Of a stretch of 64,000 bases of DNA, positions 27,135 through 35,336 are shown in pieces. Position 1 is the stretch's first letter. Each line of letters opens with the position of its first letter. The DNA comes from Desulfurococcaceae archaeon (GTDB lineage Archaea; Thermoproteota; Thermoprotei_A; Sulfolobales; Desulfurococcaceae). Location: assembly GCA_023269825.1 (NCBI GenBank), contig JAGDWI010000001.1, positions 830,350 to 894,349 of the forward strand, given 5' to 3'. Below the pieces are notes generated by a model. The model was not told the origin of the DNA, searched no databases, and saw only the letters and a program-made list of their open reading frames with translations. Made by a program: the position numbers and the translations under genes.

Positions 27135-27174
27135 TAGCGGGGGGTGGATTTTCCTGGGGGATGCCCGCCCCAGG
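27135..27174 (-). tRNA. Initiator tRNA-Met, 3' half (positions 60-73) with pairing leader
   Basis: Minus strand. The leader GGGGCGGGCATCCCCCA (27171-27155) and GGAAAA precede T60-CCACC-CCCCGCT-A73 (27148-27135). CCACC completes the T stem GGTGG and CCCCGCT completes the acceptor AGCGGGG of the part at 27336-27480, including the A1-T72 pair that marks initiators. Its own TATA box (27195-27209) predicts a transcription start near 27174, a few bases before the leader. It reads as a separate trans-splicing half; a 187-nt cis intron is the alternative. Confidence 0.85.
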
Positions 27175-27194
27175 GGATTACTTTAATATAAATA

Positions 27195-27209
27195 GCCTTA
27201 TAAGCTTTT
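27195..27209 (-). promoter_or_regulatory. BRE/TATA promoter of the tRNA 3' half
   Basis: Minus strand GAAAAGCTTATAAGGC, with an A-rich BRE-like run followed by a TATA core centred at about 27200. Start sites about 26 nt downstream would fall near 27174, at the beginning of the pairing leader. It closely resembles the promoter of the 5' half. Confidence 0.6.
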
Positions 27210-27303
27210 CAACGCATTGGTGAGAGCTAATCACGCGTTGGAGTTGTTCATTAATACTAAGACGTTTTATCTGGGGAACTCGTTACGACTAAATCTCAGT
27301 TGT

Positions 27304-27317
27304 AAAAATAGAAGGAA
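27304..27317 (-). terminator. Pyrimidine/T-run after the tRNA 5' half
   Basis: Minus strand TTCCTTCTATTTTT directly follows the pairing trailer of the 5' half. Archaeal RNA polymerase terminates at such T-runs, so the 5' transcript probably ends here rather than reading into the 3' half. Confidence 0.5.
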
Positions 27318-27493
27318 GGAGCGGGCATCCCCCACTTTGAACCACCGACCTCGGGTTCTCCGAGACGGTTTAAACCCGTTCTCTGTGACTCCGAGGGCCC
27401 GGCAGCCCTCTTATGAGCTTCGCGGGAGTAGCCTTTGCGGCGTGCTCCTCCCGCGGGCTACCAGGCTGCCCTACCCCGCTGTTTTGCCCCGCC
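27318..27493 (-). tRNA. Initiator tRNA-Met(CAT), 5' half (positions 1-59) with two cis introns and pairing trailer
   Basis: Minus strand. The tRNA begins at 27480: acceptor AGCGGGG, TA, D arm GGGC-AGCCTGGTA-GCCC, G26, then CGGG. An apparent intron of about 31 nt (27449-27419) precedes GCTCATA with anticodon CAT at 27415-27413. A second apparent intron of about 54 nt (27411-27358) precedes ACCCG-AGGTC-GGTGG-TTCAAA (to 27336). The trailer TGGGGGATGCCCGCTCC (27334-27318) is complementary to the leader of the 3' half. With these boundaries, the 31-39 pair is a mismatch, so exact intron ends are uncertain. The initiator identity rests on A1-T72 and the GGG/CCC-rich anticodon stem. Confidence 0.85.
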
Positions 27494-27515
27494 GTTTTGT
27501 TTTTGTGTATTTTGT

Positions 27516-27532
27516 GGTTTATAAAGGTTTTC
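27516..27532 (-). promoter_or_regulatory. BRE/TATA promoter of the tRNA 5' half
   Basis: Minus strand CGAAAACCTTTATAAACC, a near-ideal BRE plus TATA box centred at about 27521. The predicted start is near 27496, just upstream of the leader GGCGGGGCAAAAC that precedes tRNA nucleotide 1 at 27480. Confidence 0.7.
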
Positions 27533-27569
27533 GCGGTGGTGTTTCTACTCTTTATTTGCATTATTCTAT

Positions 27570-28505
27570 TTATTTGAGTAGTTCTTTCTGCTTAAAGTAC
27601 TGTACGAGTTTCTCAGCGATCTGTACTCCTGCTCTTTCCTGTGCTTCATGCGTGCTTGCCCCTATGTGTGGTGTTAATACAACATTGTCTAGTTTAGTTA
27701 ATGGGTGATCTCTGGGTAGTGGTTCTTCCTCGTAGACATCTAATCCAGCGCCCGCTATCCAACCCTCCTTCAGGGCTTTAACTAACGCGTTTGTATCTAT
27801 TACTGCTCCCCTCGAAGTATTAATTAATATGGCGTTTCTCTTCATGAGTCTTAGTTTCTCCTCGTTGATCATGTGTCTAGTTTCGTTTGTGAGCGAGACG
27901 TGTATGGTTACAACATCCGCTGTTTTCAGTAATTCATCTAGTGGTAGATACTTAGCATCTAGTTCTTCTTCTAGCCACGGTTTCCGAGTAGTACTATAAT
28001 ACACTATTCCCATGTTTAAACCATGTTTAGCTATTCTAGCAACAGATGCACCTATTCTACCCGCACCAATAACTCCTAGAACTTTACCACTTAGCTCGAA
28101 TCCTTCTCCATGCTTCTTGGGCCACGCCCCCCGCCGCATTTCTCTATCACAGAAAGCTATTTTCCTAGCAACAGCAATCATTAAACCTATAGTTAACTCA
28201 GCAACGCTGACAGTAGTGGCTTCAGGGACTGTTATTACTTCAATGCCGCGGGATCTAGCTGCTTCAACATCAATGTTATCCACGCCGACACCGGCTCTTG
28301 CTATAACTAGGAGTTTATCAGCTGACTCTATTACTTTCCTAGTAACAAGGGGTTTACTTCTCACGATGAGCCCATGGTATCCTTTAATTAACTCAGCTAG
28401 TTCATCCTCGCTTGGTTCATCAACCATGGAGACCTCTAAACCATTACTTTTTAGTAACTCAACTCCTTTTTCATGGATTCTGCTTGCAATTAGTACTTTA
28501 ACCAT
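27570..28505 (-). CDS. serA: D-3-phosphoglycerate dehydrogenase family (SerA-like) oxidoreductase
   Basis: NAD-dependent 2-hydroxyacid dehydrogenase of 311 aa from ATG 28505, which follows GGGGGATT; an ATG 30 nt upstream is in frame. ARAGVGVDNID (near 75), the Rossmann GAGRIGASVAR (near 146), NTSRGAVID (near 230) and the catalytic His in LTPHIGAST (near 285) are all present. It lacks the C-terminal ACT domain, as in many archaeal forms. Phosphoglycerate is the likely substrate, supported by the class V aminotransferase nearby. Confidence 0.88.
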   Translation of the reverse strand: MVKVLIASRIHEKGVELLKSNGLEVSMVDEPSEDELAELIKGYHGLIVRSKPLVTRKVIESADKLLVIARAGVGVDNIDVEAARSRGIEVITVPEATTVSVAELTIGLMIAVARKIAFCDREMRRGAWPKKHGEGFELSGKVLGVIGAGRIGASVARIAKHGLNMGIVYYSTTRKPWLEEELDAKYLPLDELLKTADVVTIHVSLTNETRHMINEEKLRLMKRNAILINTSRGAVIDTNALVKALKEGWIAGAGLDVYEEEPLPRDHPLTKLDNVVLTPHIGASTHEAQERAGVQIAEKLVQYFKQKELLK

Positions 28506-28535
28506 AGGTAATCCCCCTTGTGAGCATGTTATCAT

Positions 28536-28757
28536 CTAAGAAATCATTAAGTATCGAGAAGTAAAATCCTTACATGAATACTAAATGAACAAGAGTTAGT
28601 GAACTTAATAATGTTTTAAACAATTAGCTGGAAAACGCGAATCGCATTAGATAACCATGAAACAAATATGTTAATTAATGTGTTCTAAACTACGCAACCA
28701 TTTGTATTGTAAACTACGATTAAATAGTAAGCAATGTTTCTCATTAATGGTGGAAGA
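28536..28757. other. Divergent intergenic region serA / molybdopterin oxidoreductase
   Basis: About 220 AT-rich bases holding promoters for both flanking genes. I see no ORF or structured RNA in it. Confidence 0.4.
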
Positions 28758-30725
28758 ATGGAAAGTACTTTAATCGGTTGCCCAAGAGACTGCTATGATA
28801 CTTGCGCGCTGAGAGTATACGTTAGTGATAATAGAATCACTAAGATTGAAGCAGCAGATAATTGGTATACGGGGGGAATCCTATGTCCTAGAGCAGCGAG
28901 AGACATTGAAAGAGTATATTCACCTCGTAGAGTTCTCTACCCTTTTATTAGGGTTAATAATGGAGTATTCAGGAGAATAGACTGGGATCAAGCCCTGGAA
29001 ATACTAGTATCCAAGCTACGCGAGGTTTTAGAGATTCACGGCCCGGAGAAAGCTCTATTCTTAGAGTACGCTGGGAACAGGGGCATTATTACTAGATATG
29101 CTAGTAGGAGGTTATGGAATTTCCTGGGAGTTACGCAAACTGATGGAAGTATATGTGATCACAATGGAAGTATGGCTCTTAGATACACCTACGGATCAAC
29201 CTACGGTGCTTTTCCAAGAGATATAGATGAGTCGAAAATGATTATTGCGTGGGGATTCAACCCAGCGGTAAGCGCTATTCACTTATGGAGGAGAGTCCTC
29301 GAGGTTAAGGAGAAAGGAGGATTCATAGTAACCATTGATGTAAGGAGCACTGAGACAGCAAAGCAAAGCTCAGACTTCATTAAAGTTAAACCCGGAACCG
29401 ATGGTTACTTAGCACTAGGTATCGCGAAGTACATAGTTGAGAAAGACTACGTGGATAAAGAGTTCATCAGTAAATACACATATGGATTCAATGAACTTGT
29501 TAAACGCCTTGAAAAATACGATTTAAATATCATAGAAGAAATCACAGGTGTCCCTAAAACTAAAATAATTGATTTAGCTGATAGAATGCATTCCAATAAA
29601 CCCTTCACCATACTCATAGGTTACGGGCTCCAGAGAAGATATGGCGGTGGAGAAATAGTTAGATTGATATCAATAATCCCTGCATTACTTGGATTACACA
29701 GAGCATTCTTCTATAGTAACACTGATGGGTTACCAATAAACTTAGCGGAAGTAGATGGAAGTTTAGCGTGGAATCCTAGAAAAATTATCAGCATGGAGAA
29801 AGTTGGCGTAGAGCTTGCTAATGGAAACTATAAGTTCGTATATATACATCTACATAATCCAGTTGCAACTCTACCAAACGCTGGCAAAGTCGTTGAAGGA
29901 CTGAGAAGAAACGATGTATTCGTTGTTGTCCATGAGACACATTGGAGTGATACAGCTAAATTAGCTGACTTAGTTCTACCAGCACCAACCTTCTATGAAA
30001 AATTCGACGTTGTTTTCAGTTATACACACAACATTGTTTACTTAAATAAACCCGCTATAGATCCACTTGGAGAATCCATTGGGGAATATCAGTTGATGTG
30101 TGAATTAACTAAGAGAATGGTGCCAAGCAAGTATAGTGATCTTTGCCTAGAACCAATTCATTTGCTTAAAGTAGCTCTTGGAAATAAAAACCTGGATGAA
30201 CTACTTAGGAAAGGGTTCATAGAGCTTAAACCAAAACCCAAGAGTATTTACCAAACTCCATCTGGAAAAATAGAGTTCCATTGTTCATTGAGTAAGTGGT
30301 GTAGAGAGCTAAATTTACCAATGCGAGAGGGTATAGGTGGAAACAGCGAACTCGTACTAGTAACATCAGCGCATCCACTCTACATACATACGCAGTTCGA
30401 AGACGTCTATGGATCCATTAAGGGCGAGTTACACGTTAATCCAGATGATGCACGCAATCTCGATTTATCAACAGGTGATCTCGTTGAAGTATACAATGAT
30501 AAAGGTAAAGTTGTAATGAGAGCCATAATAGACCCCGGTCTTTCCAAAGGAGTTGCATGGGCGCCGAGACAGGCACTCACATATAGTGGTGAAAGAATCA
30601 ACATTCTGCTCAACGATGATGTAGATAAATATGGAGGAGCGGTTTTAAACTCGACACTCATTAAAATAAGGAAAATTCATTCTCCTCAGGAATACTTGAG
30701 AGAGGAGAACACTATTTTTAAATAA
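28758..30725 (+). CDS. Molybdopterin (Mo/W) oxidoreductase, DMSO-reductase family catalytic subunit
   Basis: 655 aa from ATG 28758, preceded by GGTGGAAG. The N-terminal 4Fe-4S motif is intact: CPRDCYDTC followed by LCPRA near 43. It then has the Mo-bis-MGD binding domains, with SICDHNGSMALRYTYG near the cofactor ligand, and a C-terminal MopB-binding domain (TSAHPLYIHTQFED; GDLVEVYND). There is no Tat-type signal peptide, so it is cytoplasmic. No FeS or membrane subunit gene adjoins it. Its substrate (formate, acetylene, polysulfide or other) cannot be read from the sequence. Confidence 0.88.
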   Translation: MESTLIGCPRDCYDTCALRVYVSDNRITKIEAADNWYTGGILCPRAARDIERVYSPRRVLYPFIRVNNGVFRRIDWDQALEILVSKLREVLEIHGPEKALFLEYAGNRGIITRYASRRLWNFLGVTQTDGSICDHNGSMALRYTYGSTYGAFPRDIDESKMIIAWGFNPAVSAIHLWRRVLEVKEKGGFIVTIDVRSTETAKQSSDFIKVKPGTDGYLALGIAKYIVEKDYVDKEFISKYTYGFNELVKRLEKYDLNIIEEITGVPKTKIIDLADRMHSNKPFTILIGYGLQRRYGGGEIVRLISIIPALLGLHRAFFYSNTDGLPINLAEVDGSLAWNPRKIISMEKVGVELANGNYKFVYIHLHNPVATLPNAGKVVEGLRRNDVFVVVHETHWSDTAKLADLVLPAPTFYEKFDVVFSYTHNIVYLNKPAIDPLGESIGEYQLMCELTKRMVPSKYSDLCLEPIHLLKVALGNKNLDELLRKGFIELKPKPKSIYQTPSGKIEFHCSLSKWCRELNLPMREGIGGNSELVLVTSAHPLYIHTQFEDVYGSIKGELHVNPDDARNLDLSTGDLVEVYNDKGKVVMRAIIDPGLSKGVAWAPRQALTYSGERINILLNDDVDKYGGAVLNSTLIKIRKIHSPQEYLREENTIFK

Positions 30726-30813
30726 GCATCACTTGGTGAACTCTAATAATTCATACAATAAAGCGTTATTCATGGTGAGAGAAGACAAAGTATTAGAGTG
30801 AAAAATGCTTACT

Positions 30814-31965
30814 CTAAGATGCAGGTTTGTAACCTATGTTTACTAGCACTTCTCTCAGCGCATCAAACAATAACTTGATATCATCATTCGTTATGTAACC
30901 CATGTGACCTATTCTGAAAGTAATGTCTTTGACTTTTCCGTATCCCCTCGCGATTTCTATACCTCTCTTCCTTAATTCCTCGTAAATCACGGGTCCCTTC
31001 ACGCCTGGTGGATTATAAACAACTGTTATTGTTGGACTATAGTAGCCGGGTTCAGCGAATAACTGTAATCCTAGCTCTATTACGCCTCTCCTTATTTTCT
31101 CCGCTCGCTCCGCGTACATCCTTAGCCACGCTTCTTTTCCACCTATTTTTTCAACTATTCTCAACGCTGCGTTTAAACCAGCGATCTGTGGTATTGGAGG
31201 AGTAGTTGGAGTAGACCATTGTGTTTCAAGAAACTCCTTGATTTCAAGTAAATCAAAGTATAATCCTCTATCCGGTATTTTCTTAGCTTTCTCGAATACT
31301 TCTTCGCTAACGGCAGCCATAGCTAAACCAGGTGGAACACCGAACGCTTTCTGACTACTAGCGAAAACCAAGTCTAACCCCCAATCATCTACTTTTAACT
31401 CAGCTGCACCCATAGCGGAAACCGCGTCAACAAATACTAGTTTTCCATGCTCTTTTGCAACTTTTGCGAGTTCTTTAAGTGGATTTAGTACACCTGTGCT
31501 CGTCTCATTATATGTTATTGTAACAGCTTCCACGTCCGGGTTTTTCCTTAAAGCCTCATCTAGTTCAAATGGTAGAACAGGTTTACCCAGAGGTTTCTCT
31601 AATACTATGGGAATTCTCCCATTTCGTTCAACTGCTTCCTTGTACCGGTGCCCAAATTCACCTATAACTGTGACTAATACTTTGCCCCTGGGAGAAACAG
31701 CATTTCTAATACTCGCCTCCATGAAGCCAGTGCCGCTCGCAGGTATCAGTAAAACCGTTGTTTTTCTCGCTTCGAGGAACTCAGCGAGTTTTTTAACAGT
31801 GTCCTTGTGTAATTCACGGTACTCGGATGAACGGTGACTAAGCATCTGTATCTTCATTACCTCTAATACCTCTGGGAAACATGACACAGGCCCCGCGGTG
31901 AATAGTTTTAGTGGACGAGGCCACAGCATTTTCTCTATTTCCTTCACTACATCAGGGTAATTCAT
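30814..31965 (-). CDS. Class V aminotransferase (alanine/serine-glyoxylate aminotransferase type)
   Basis: 383-aa PLP enzyme. FTAGPVSCFPEVL at the N-terminus, MLSHRSSEYRELH, SGTGFMEASIRN, YNETSTGVLNP and the PLP-Lys motif SSQKAFGVPPGLA (near 198) match the AGXT/SPT group. Together with serA this fits crenarchaeal serine/glycine metabolism. The amino donor/acceptor pair is inference. Start ATG 31965. Confidence 0.9.
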   Translation of the reverse strand: MNYPDVVKEIEKMLWPRPLKLFTAGPVSCFPEVLEVMKIQMLSHRSSEYRELHKDTVKKLAEFLEARKTTVLLIPASGTGFMEASIRNAVSPRGKVLVTVIGEFGHRYKEAVERNGRIPIVLEKPLGKPVLPFELDEALRKNPDVEAVTITYNETSTGVLNPLKELAKVAKEHGKLVFVDAVSAMGAAELKVDDWGLDLVFASSQKAFGVPPGLAMAAVSEEVFEKAKKIPDRGLYFDLLEIKEFLETQWSTPTTPPIPQIAGLNAALRIVEKIGGKEAWLRMYAERAEKIRRGVIELGLQLFAEPGYYSPTITVVYNPPGVKGPVIYEELRKRGIEIARGYGKVKDITFRIGHMGYITNDDIKLLFDALREVLVNIGYKPAS

Positions 31966-32027
31966 GTTTACACCGATACAATGATAATTAGGAAAGGAGT
32001 TTATATTGATGGAACCAATGCATAGTT

Positions 32028-32095
32028 AACCCAGCGGTCCCCGTCGCTCCACCTTACATCATGTTTCAGCACGTTCCTGCTAGGTCATCCCATCT
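32028..32095 (-). ncRNA. Weak C/D box sRNA candidate
   Basis: Minus strand: C-like GGATGAC (32084-32090), D' CTGA (32066-32069), 3 nt, C' ATGATGT (32056-32062), but the D box reads CTGG (32031-32034). The D'/C' pair with 3-nt spacing is the same as in the better candidates; the poor C and D boxes keep confidence low. Confidence 0.25.
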
Positions 32096-32207
32096 CACAT
32101 ATGATTTTTTACACTCTAATATTATTTTGGTTTACGAAGTGAAACACACATGGGGTTCAAGAAGAGTAGTTTCATTAGATCCAATGGAGTTTAGCGGGTG
32201 TAAAATC

Positions 32208-32561
32208 ATGAAGATATACGTGAAGCTACGTAATGGTGAATGGATGCTTATAACTAGGAAAATAGAGCAAACAACTATCACAAAGAATAGGCGTACAACT
32301 AGGTACATATTAGCTGGTGAGACAGCGTCATCTGTTCCTTCCCTGGGTAAAAGCGACTCGTTAAGGGTTCCTGGAGGCATTGTTAACAAAGTTATCTCGA
32401 AACTATTAGACGTTAACGGTGAAGATGCTATCATTATTGAACCGCTTAACAAGGAGTACTATGTTATCAAAGTACCGAGAAACAACCGCGAAGTCGTTGA
32501 AAAAATACTCAGCGAACTAGCATCTAGGAGAAATAGAAAAACTACTGAGATACCCGAGTAA
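32208..32561 (+). CDS. Hypothetical small protein
   Basis: 117 aa from ATG 32208, preceded by GGGTGTAAAA; the frame is open further upstream but there the sequence looks non-coding. It is basic, alpha/beta and unrecognised; the end (KVPRNNREVVEKILSELASRRNRKT) is a charged helix. It converges on the zinc-ribbon gene with a 20-nt overlap. Confidence 0.6.
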   Translation: MKIYVKLRNGEWMLITRKIEQTTITKNRRTTRYILAGETASSVPSLGKSDSLRVPGGIVNKVISKLLDVNGEDAIIIEPLNKEYYVIKVPRNNREVVEKILSELASRRNRKTTEIPE

Positions 32562-32745
32562 ACTTCTTGATTACTACTCCTTGCTCATCACGCTGTAATT
32601 CCAGTTTCTCCAAGTCTCTTCTATAACCGCACGTTGAACACTTGTAGTAGAGGGATACTTTAACTAAGTTACCTATTTTCTCTGATTCATATACAAGCGA
32701 CATCACTGTGCCATCCTTCGGGCAGTTAAAAGTTTTCCCGCTCAC
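32542..32745 (-). CDS. Small zinc-ribbon protein
   Basis: 67 aa with two CxxC-type knuckles: FNCPKDGT (only one Cys, near residue 8) and KCSTCGYRRD (near 35-40). The pattern resembles archaeal TFIIS/RPB9-like zinc ribbons but has only three Cys, so the metal site may use Asp or His. No function can be assigned. It overlaps the convergent upstream gene by 20 nt. Confidence 0.65.
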   Translation of the reverse strand: MSGKTFNCPKDGTVMSLVYESEKIGNLVKVSLYYKCSTCGYRRDLEKLELQRDEQGVVIKKFTRVSQ

Positions 32746-32802
32746 TTTACCATCCCTAATGTTTTCCTTTTTATCTTAGGAATATACTAGTTTAAATACA
32801 GG

Positions 32803-33912
32803 GTGAAATACGTGTTAAATAAGTTGAAAGTTATCGCTGAAGAAGCTGGCTTAAATGTCTTGATTCTGAGTGCTCCAGATAATGTAGAGTATTTTACTGA
32901 AGTACCAACTCTCGCGGACGGTGTTGCATTATTAGTCTACGAGAAGAAGGAGGATAGTATTTCTCTCTATGTTCCACTACTTGAGTACTATAGATACCGG
33001 GATCATCTCCCTCAAACCGTTAACGTGTACGCTGTATCTAAGACAACTAAACTAGTTGACGCCCCAGTGGTTGAACTAGATTGGGGCGAAATAGTTGGAA
33101 AATATAGGGAAAAAGAGAAAATAGGTTTCGATGCTTCTCATCCAAGCCCACTGCAGAAAACCATTTACAGCGTTATTGGAGAGAAAAGTGTTGACATATC
33201 CAACCATGTTTGGAGAACGAGAATGATTAAATCAAGTAAAGAAATAGAATCCATTCGCGAAGCAGTAAAAGTAACAGCTAGAGGTATTTTAGCTGTATAC
33301 GCGGGTTTACGGGATGGAGTCGCTGAGACCTCTTTAACTGGTTTATTCGAGAAAACTGTTAGAGAAAACGGTGTAGAGAGATTAGCTTTTGATCCTATAA
33401 TTGTGTTTAAACCCAATAACGCTTATCCTCACGCTCTACCAAGCAATAGGGTTCTGAGAAGCAGAGACCTCGTATTATTAGATGTAGGTGTTAAAGTGAA
33501 TGGGAGATGCAGCGACATAACTAGGATGATCACGTGGGGGAAACCAACTAAGGATGAGAAAAACAGCATTGAAGCAGTTGTTGAAGCGCTGGAAACAGCG
33601 ATAGATGCCATCAAACCAGGAGTAAAAGCTGGAGACGTACACGAGTCGGCTGTGAAAACACTTGATAAGTATGGTCTAAGAGATAGATTCATCCACGGTT
33701 TAGGACACGGCGTAGGAGTAGTTGTACATGAACCACCATACTTGAGAACAGGGAATAATACTACTCTAGAGCCCGGCATGGTTGTCACCGTTGAACCAGG
33801 AGTATATTTTCCCGGAAAATACGGGGTACGCGTCGAAGAATTAGTTGTTGTCACAAAGAAGGGCTGCAGAGTCTTGTCGAAAAATCTCGATAAAGTACTA
33901 AATGCACTATAA
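32803..33912 (+). CDS. pepQ: Xaa-Pro dipeptidase/aminopeptidase (M24B)
   Basis: Cleaves X-Pro peptides in protein breakdown. 369 aa starting at GTG 32803. The pita-bread fold metal ligands are present: Asp in LLDVGVKVNGRCSDITRM (near 227 and 238), His in HGLGHGVG (near 302), Glu in VTVEPGVY (near 332) and Glu in GVRVEELV (near 346). Dipeptidase versus aminopeptidase P is not decided by this sequence. Confidence 0.9.
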   Translation: MKYVLNKLKVIAEEAGLNVLILSAPDNVEYFTEVPTLADGVALLVYEKKEDSISLYVPLLEYYRYRDHLPQTVNVYAVSKTTKLVDAPVVELDWGEIVGKYREKEKIGFDASHPSPLQKTIYSVIGEKSVDISNHVWRTRMIKSSKEIESIREAVKVTARGILAVYAGLRDGVAETSLTGLFEKTVRENGVERLAFDPIIVFKPNNAYPHALPSNRVLRSRDLVLLDVGVKVNGRCSDITRMITWGKPTKDEKNSIEAVVEALETAIDAIKPGVKAGDVHESAVKTLDKYGLRDRFIHGLGHGVGVVVHEPPYLRTGNNTTLEPGMVVTVEPGVYFPGKYGVRVEELVVVTKKGCRVLSKNLDKVLNAL

Positions 33913-34725
33913 TTCGCTAACAATTTTCCAAATAGGGTTTAAAGGTGAAGCAACCACTACTTTATCGATTTTCTGAATATCATCAACTCTTAAACTAAGT
34001 AAATCTGGTTCAGCGTATACACTGGTACCTAGTTTCGCCGCTATCGCTAATGCTACTGCAATATCACTGTTCCTCAACCTACCAGTTAAATGCATAAATC
34101 CGCCGATTAAACCTATTGCTGCGTAAGATGCCTCAATTGATGCGGAACCCATAGTTCTAGTTTTCAAATGAAACTTTGAACCTGCGAAAGCTTCTCTCAC
34201 TAATTTAAGGTGCTCAGGATTCTCAGTATATATTGAAAGTACCTCTAATCCTTTACCTAAGTAGCTCTTGATCCTTGAATTATTAAAGTATACTTCGTTC
34301 TGACAAAACTCAATAACATCGTCAGTGAATATATTGTATACTACTCCGTAAACTGGGTTAACTATATTGTTGACACCATATGGGTAAACAGCAATTGACA
34401 CTGATGCAAACGGTATATTACTAGCGTAGTTTAAACTACCGTCTAGTGGATCTACTAGCGTTACTATATCCGGTTTATTGACGATTCTTCTAACGCCTTT
34501 TTCTTCCCCCACTAACCATGCCTTAAACCCTCTTCTCTCTAACTCCTCCTCAATCATGTCTTCCGATAAGATATCTATTCTCCTAGATACATCTCCGCTT
34601 ACTCCTAATCCAATGATTTCATTATACTCTTCTCTCCCGTAATAATCTCGGAGGGTTTTAGCTACTCTCGCAGATATCTCTCTAAATACTCTACATACTT
34701 CTTTACTATTAATCAACACTACCAC
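33907..34725 (-). CDS. suhB: Inositol-monophosphatase / fructose-1,6-bisphosphatase family phosphatase
   Basis: Mg-dependent phosphatase of about 270 aa. The key motifs are LVGEEKGVR (near 69), the metal motif LVDPLDGSLNYA (near 90-101) and the second metal site RNSDIAVALA near 218. Archaeal members act on both inositol phosphate and fructose bisphosphate, and an ino1 gene is in this window. The start is ambiguous between GTG 34725 and GTG 34719 within GGTGGTAGTG. Its 3' end overlaps pepQ by 6 nt. Confidence 0.88.
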   Translation of the reverse strand: MVVLINSKEVCRVFREISARVAKTLRDYYGREEYNEIIGLGVSGDVSRRIDILSEDMIEEELERRGFKAWLVGEEKGVRRIVNKPDIVTLVDPLDGSLNYASNIPFASVSIAVYPYGVNNIVNPVYGVVYNIFTDDVIEFCQNEVYFNNSRIKSYLGKGLEVLSIYTENPEHLKLVREAFAGSKFHLKTRTMGSASIEASYAAIGLIGGFMHLTGRLRNSDIAVALAIAAKLGTSVYAEPDLLSLRVDDIQKIDKVVVASPLNPIWKIVSEL

Positions 34726-34800
34726 CTAGTATTTATTCATAATCAGTAATGAACATACTATTAAACACGTAAAAATAAGAATACAAACATATTTTAAAGG

Positions 34801-35310
34801 TTGGTGCTATTGGAGAAAACGCCTAAGCTGATAGTAACTTGTAGAAGTACTAGTGTTGAGTACTGTGAACATGAAATAGGAAATGTCATATACCCGAGAG
34901 ATCCAGGCGTTGAAGTACGTGAATCACCGTTTAAAGGCGTATTATTCGTTTACACAACGCTGACACCTGATAAAGCTTACGCGGTTTCATCTCACAGAGA
35001 GTATGGTTTCGTGGAGAACATTATACCCATATATTGTGCACTTAGCTACCCGCTTAGTGTTGAGGATTTAGCAGCGTGTTTTTCGAAGTTACCTCTACCT
35101 AGGAGAATTAAGCTGAAAGTTAGAATAAGGGGGTTGAGAGGCTTTAGCGAGGAATTATTCAGCTTAGCGGTGAAAATGCTTAAATCAATGAACATTGACC
35201 ACGATTCTAAAGCTAATACTTGCCTATACTTCGAGGGCTTCAACAACGTGATTTACGTGGGATTAGGTGATTGTCAATCCGTTTTTAAGGCTAGTATTAA
35301 GAGTAGATAA
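34801..35310 (+). CDS. THUMP-domain protein (Tan1-like)
   Basis: 169 aa. The C-terminal half (LKVRIRGLRGFSEEL ... NTCLYFEGFNNVIYVGLG) is a THUMP RNA-binding domain with no catalytic domain attached, resembling Tan1, the tRNA-binding helper of tRNA cytidine acetylation. The start is TTG 34801 or TTG 34810 after GGTTGGTG. It precedes cdc6 by 26 nt. Confidence 0.7.
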   Translation: MVLLEKTPKLIVTCRSTSVEYCEHEIGNVIYPRDPGVEVRESPFKGVLFVYTTLTPDKAYAVSSHREYGFVENIIPIYCALSYPLSVEDLAACFSKLPLPRRIKLKVRIRGLRGFSEELFSLAVKMLKSMNIDHDSKANTCLYFEGFNNVIYVGLGDCQSVFKASIKSR

Positions 35311-35336
35311 GTGAAAGTTTTGGTGTAACCGTAACT

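Noticed and set aside
27107..27493. RNase P RNA or SRP RNA as an explanation of the GC-rich, self-complementary region
   Set aside because: None of the conserved RNase P or SRP motifs were found, whereas acceptor, D, anticodon and T arms of an initiator tRNA are all present.
27217..27708. Plus-strand 163-codon ORF across the GC-rich region
   Set aside because: It is the antisense of the initiator tRNA 5' half and the end of serA; composition reflects RNA structure, not protein coding.
34726..35336. Replication origin next to cdc6
   Set aside because: The gaps around the THUMP and cdc6 genes are short and show no ORB-like or repeated elements.
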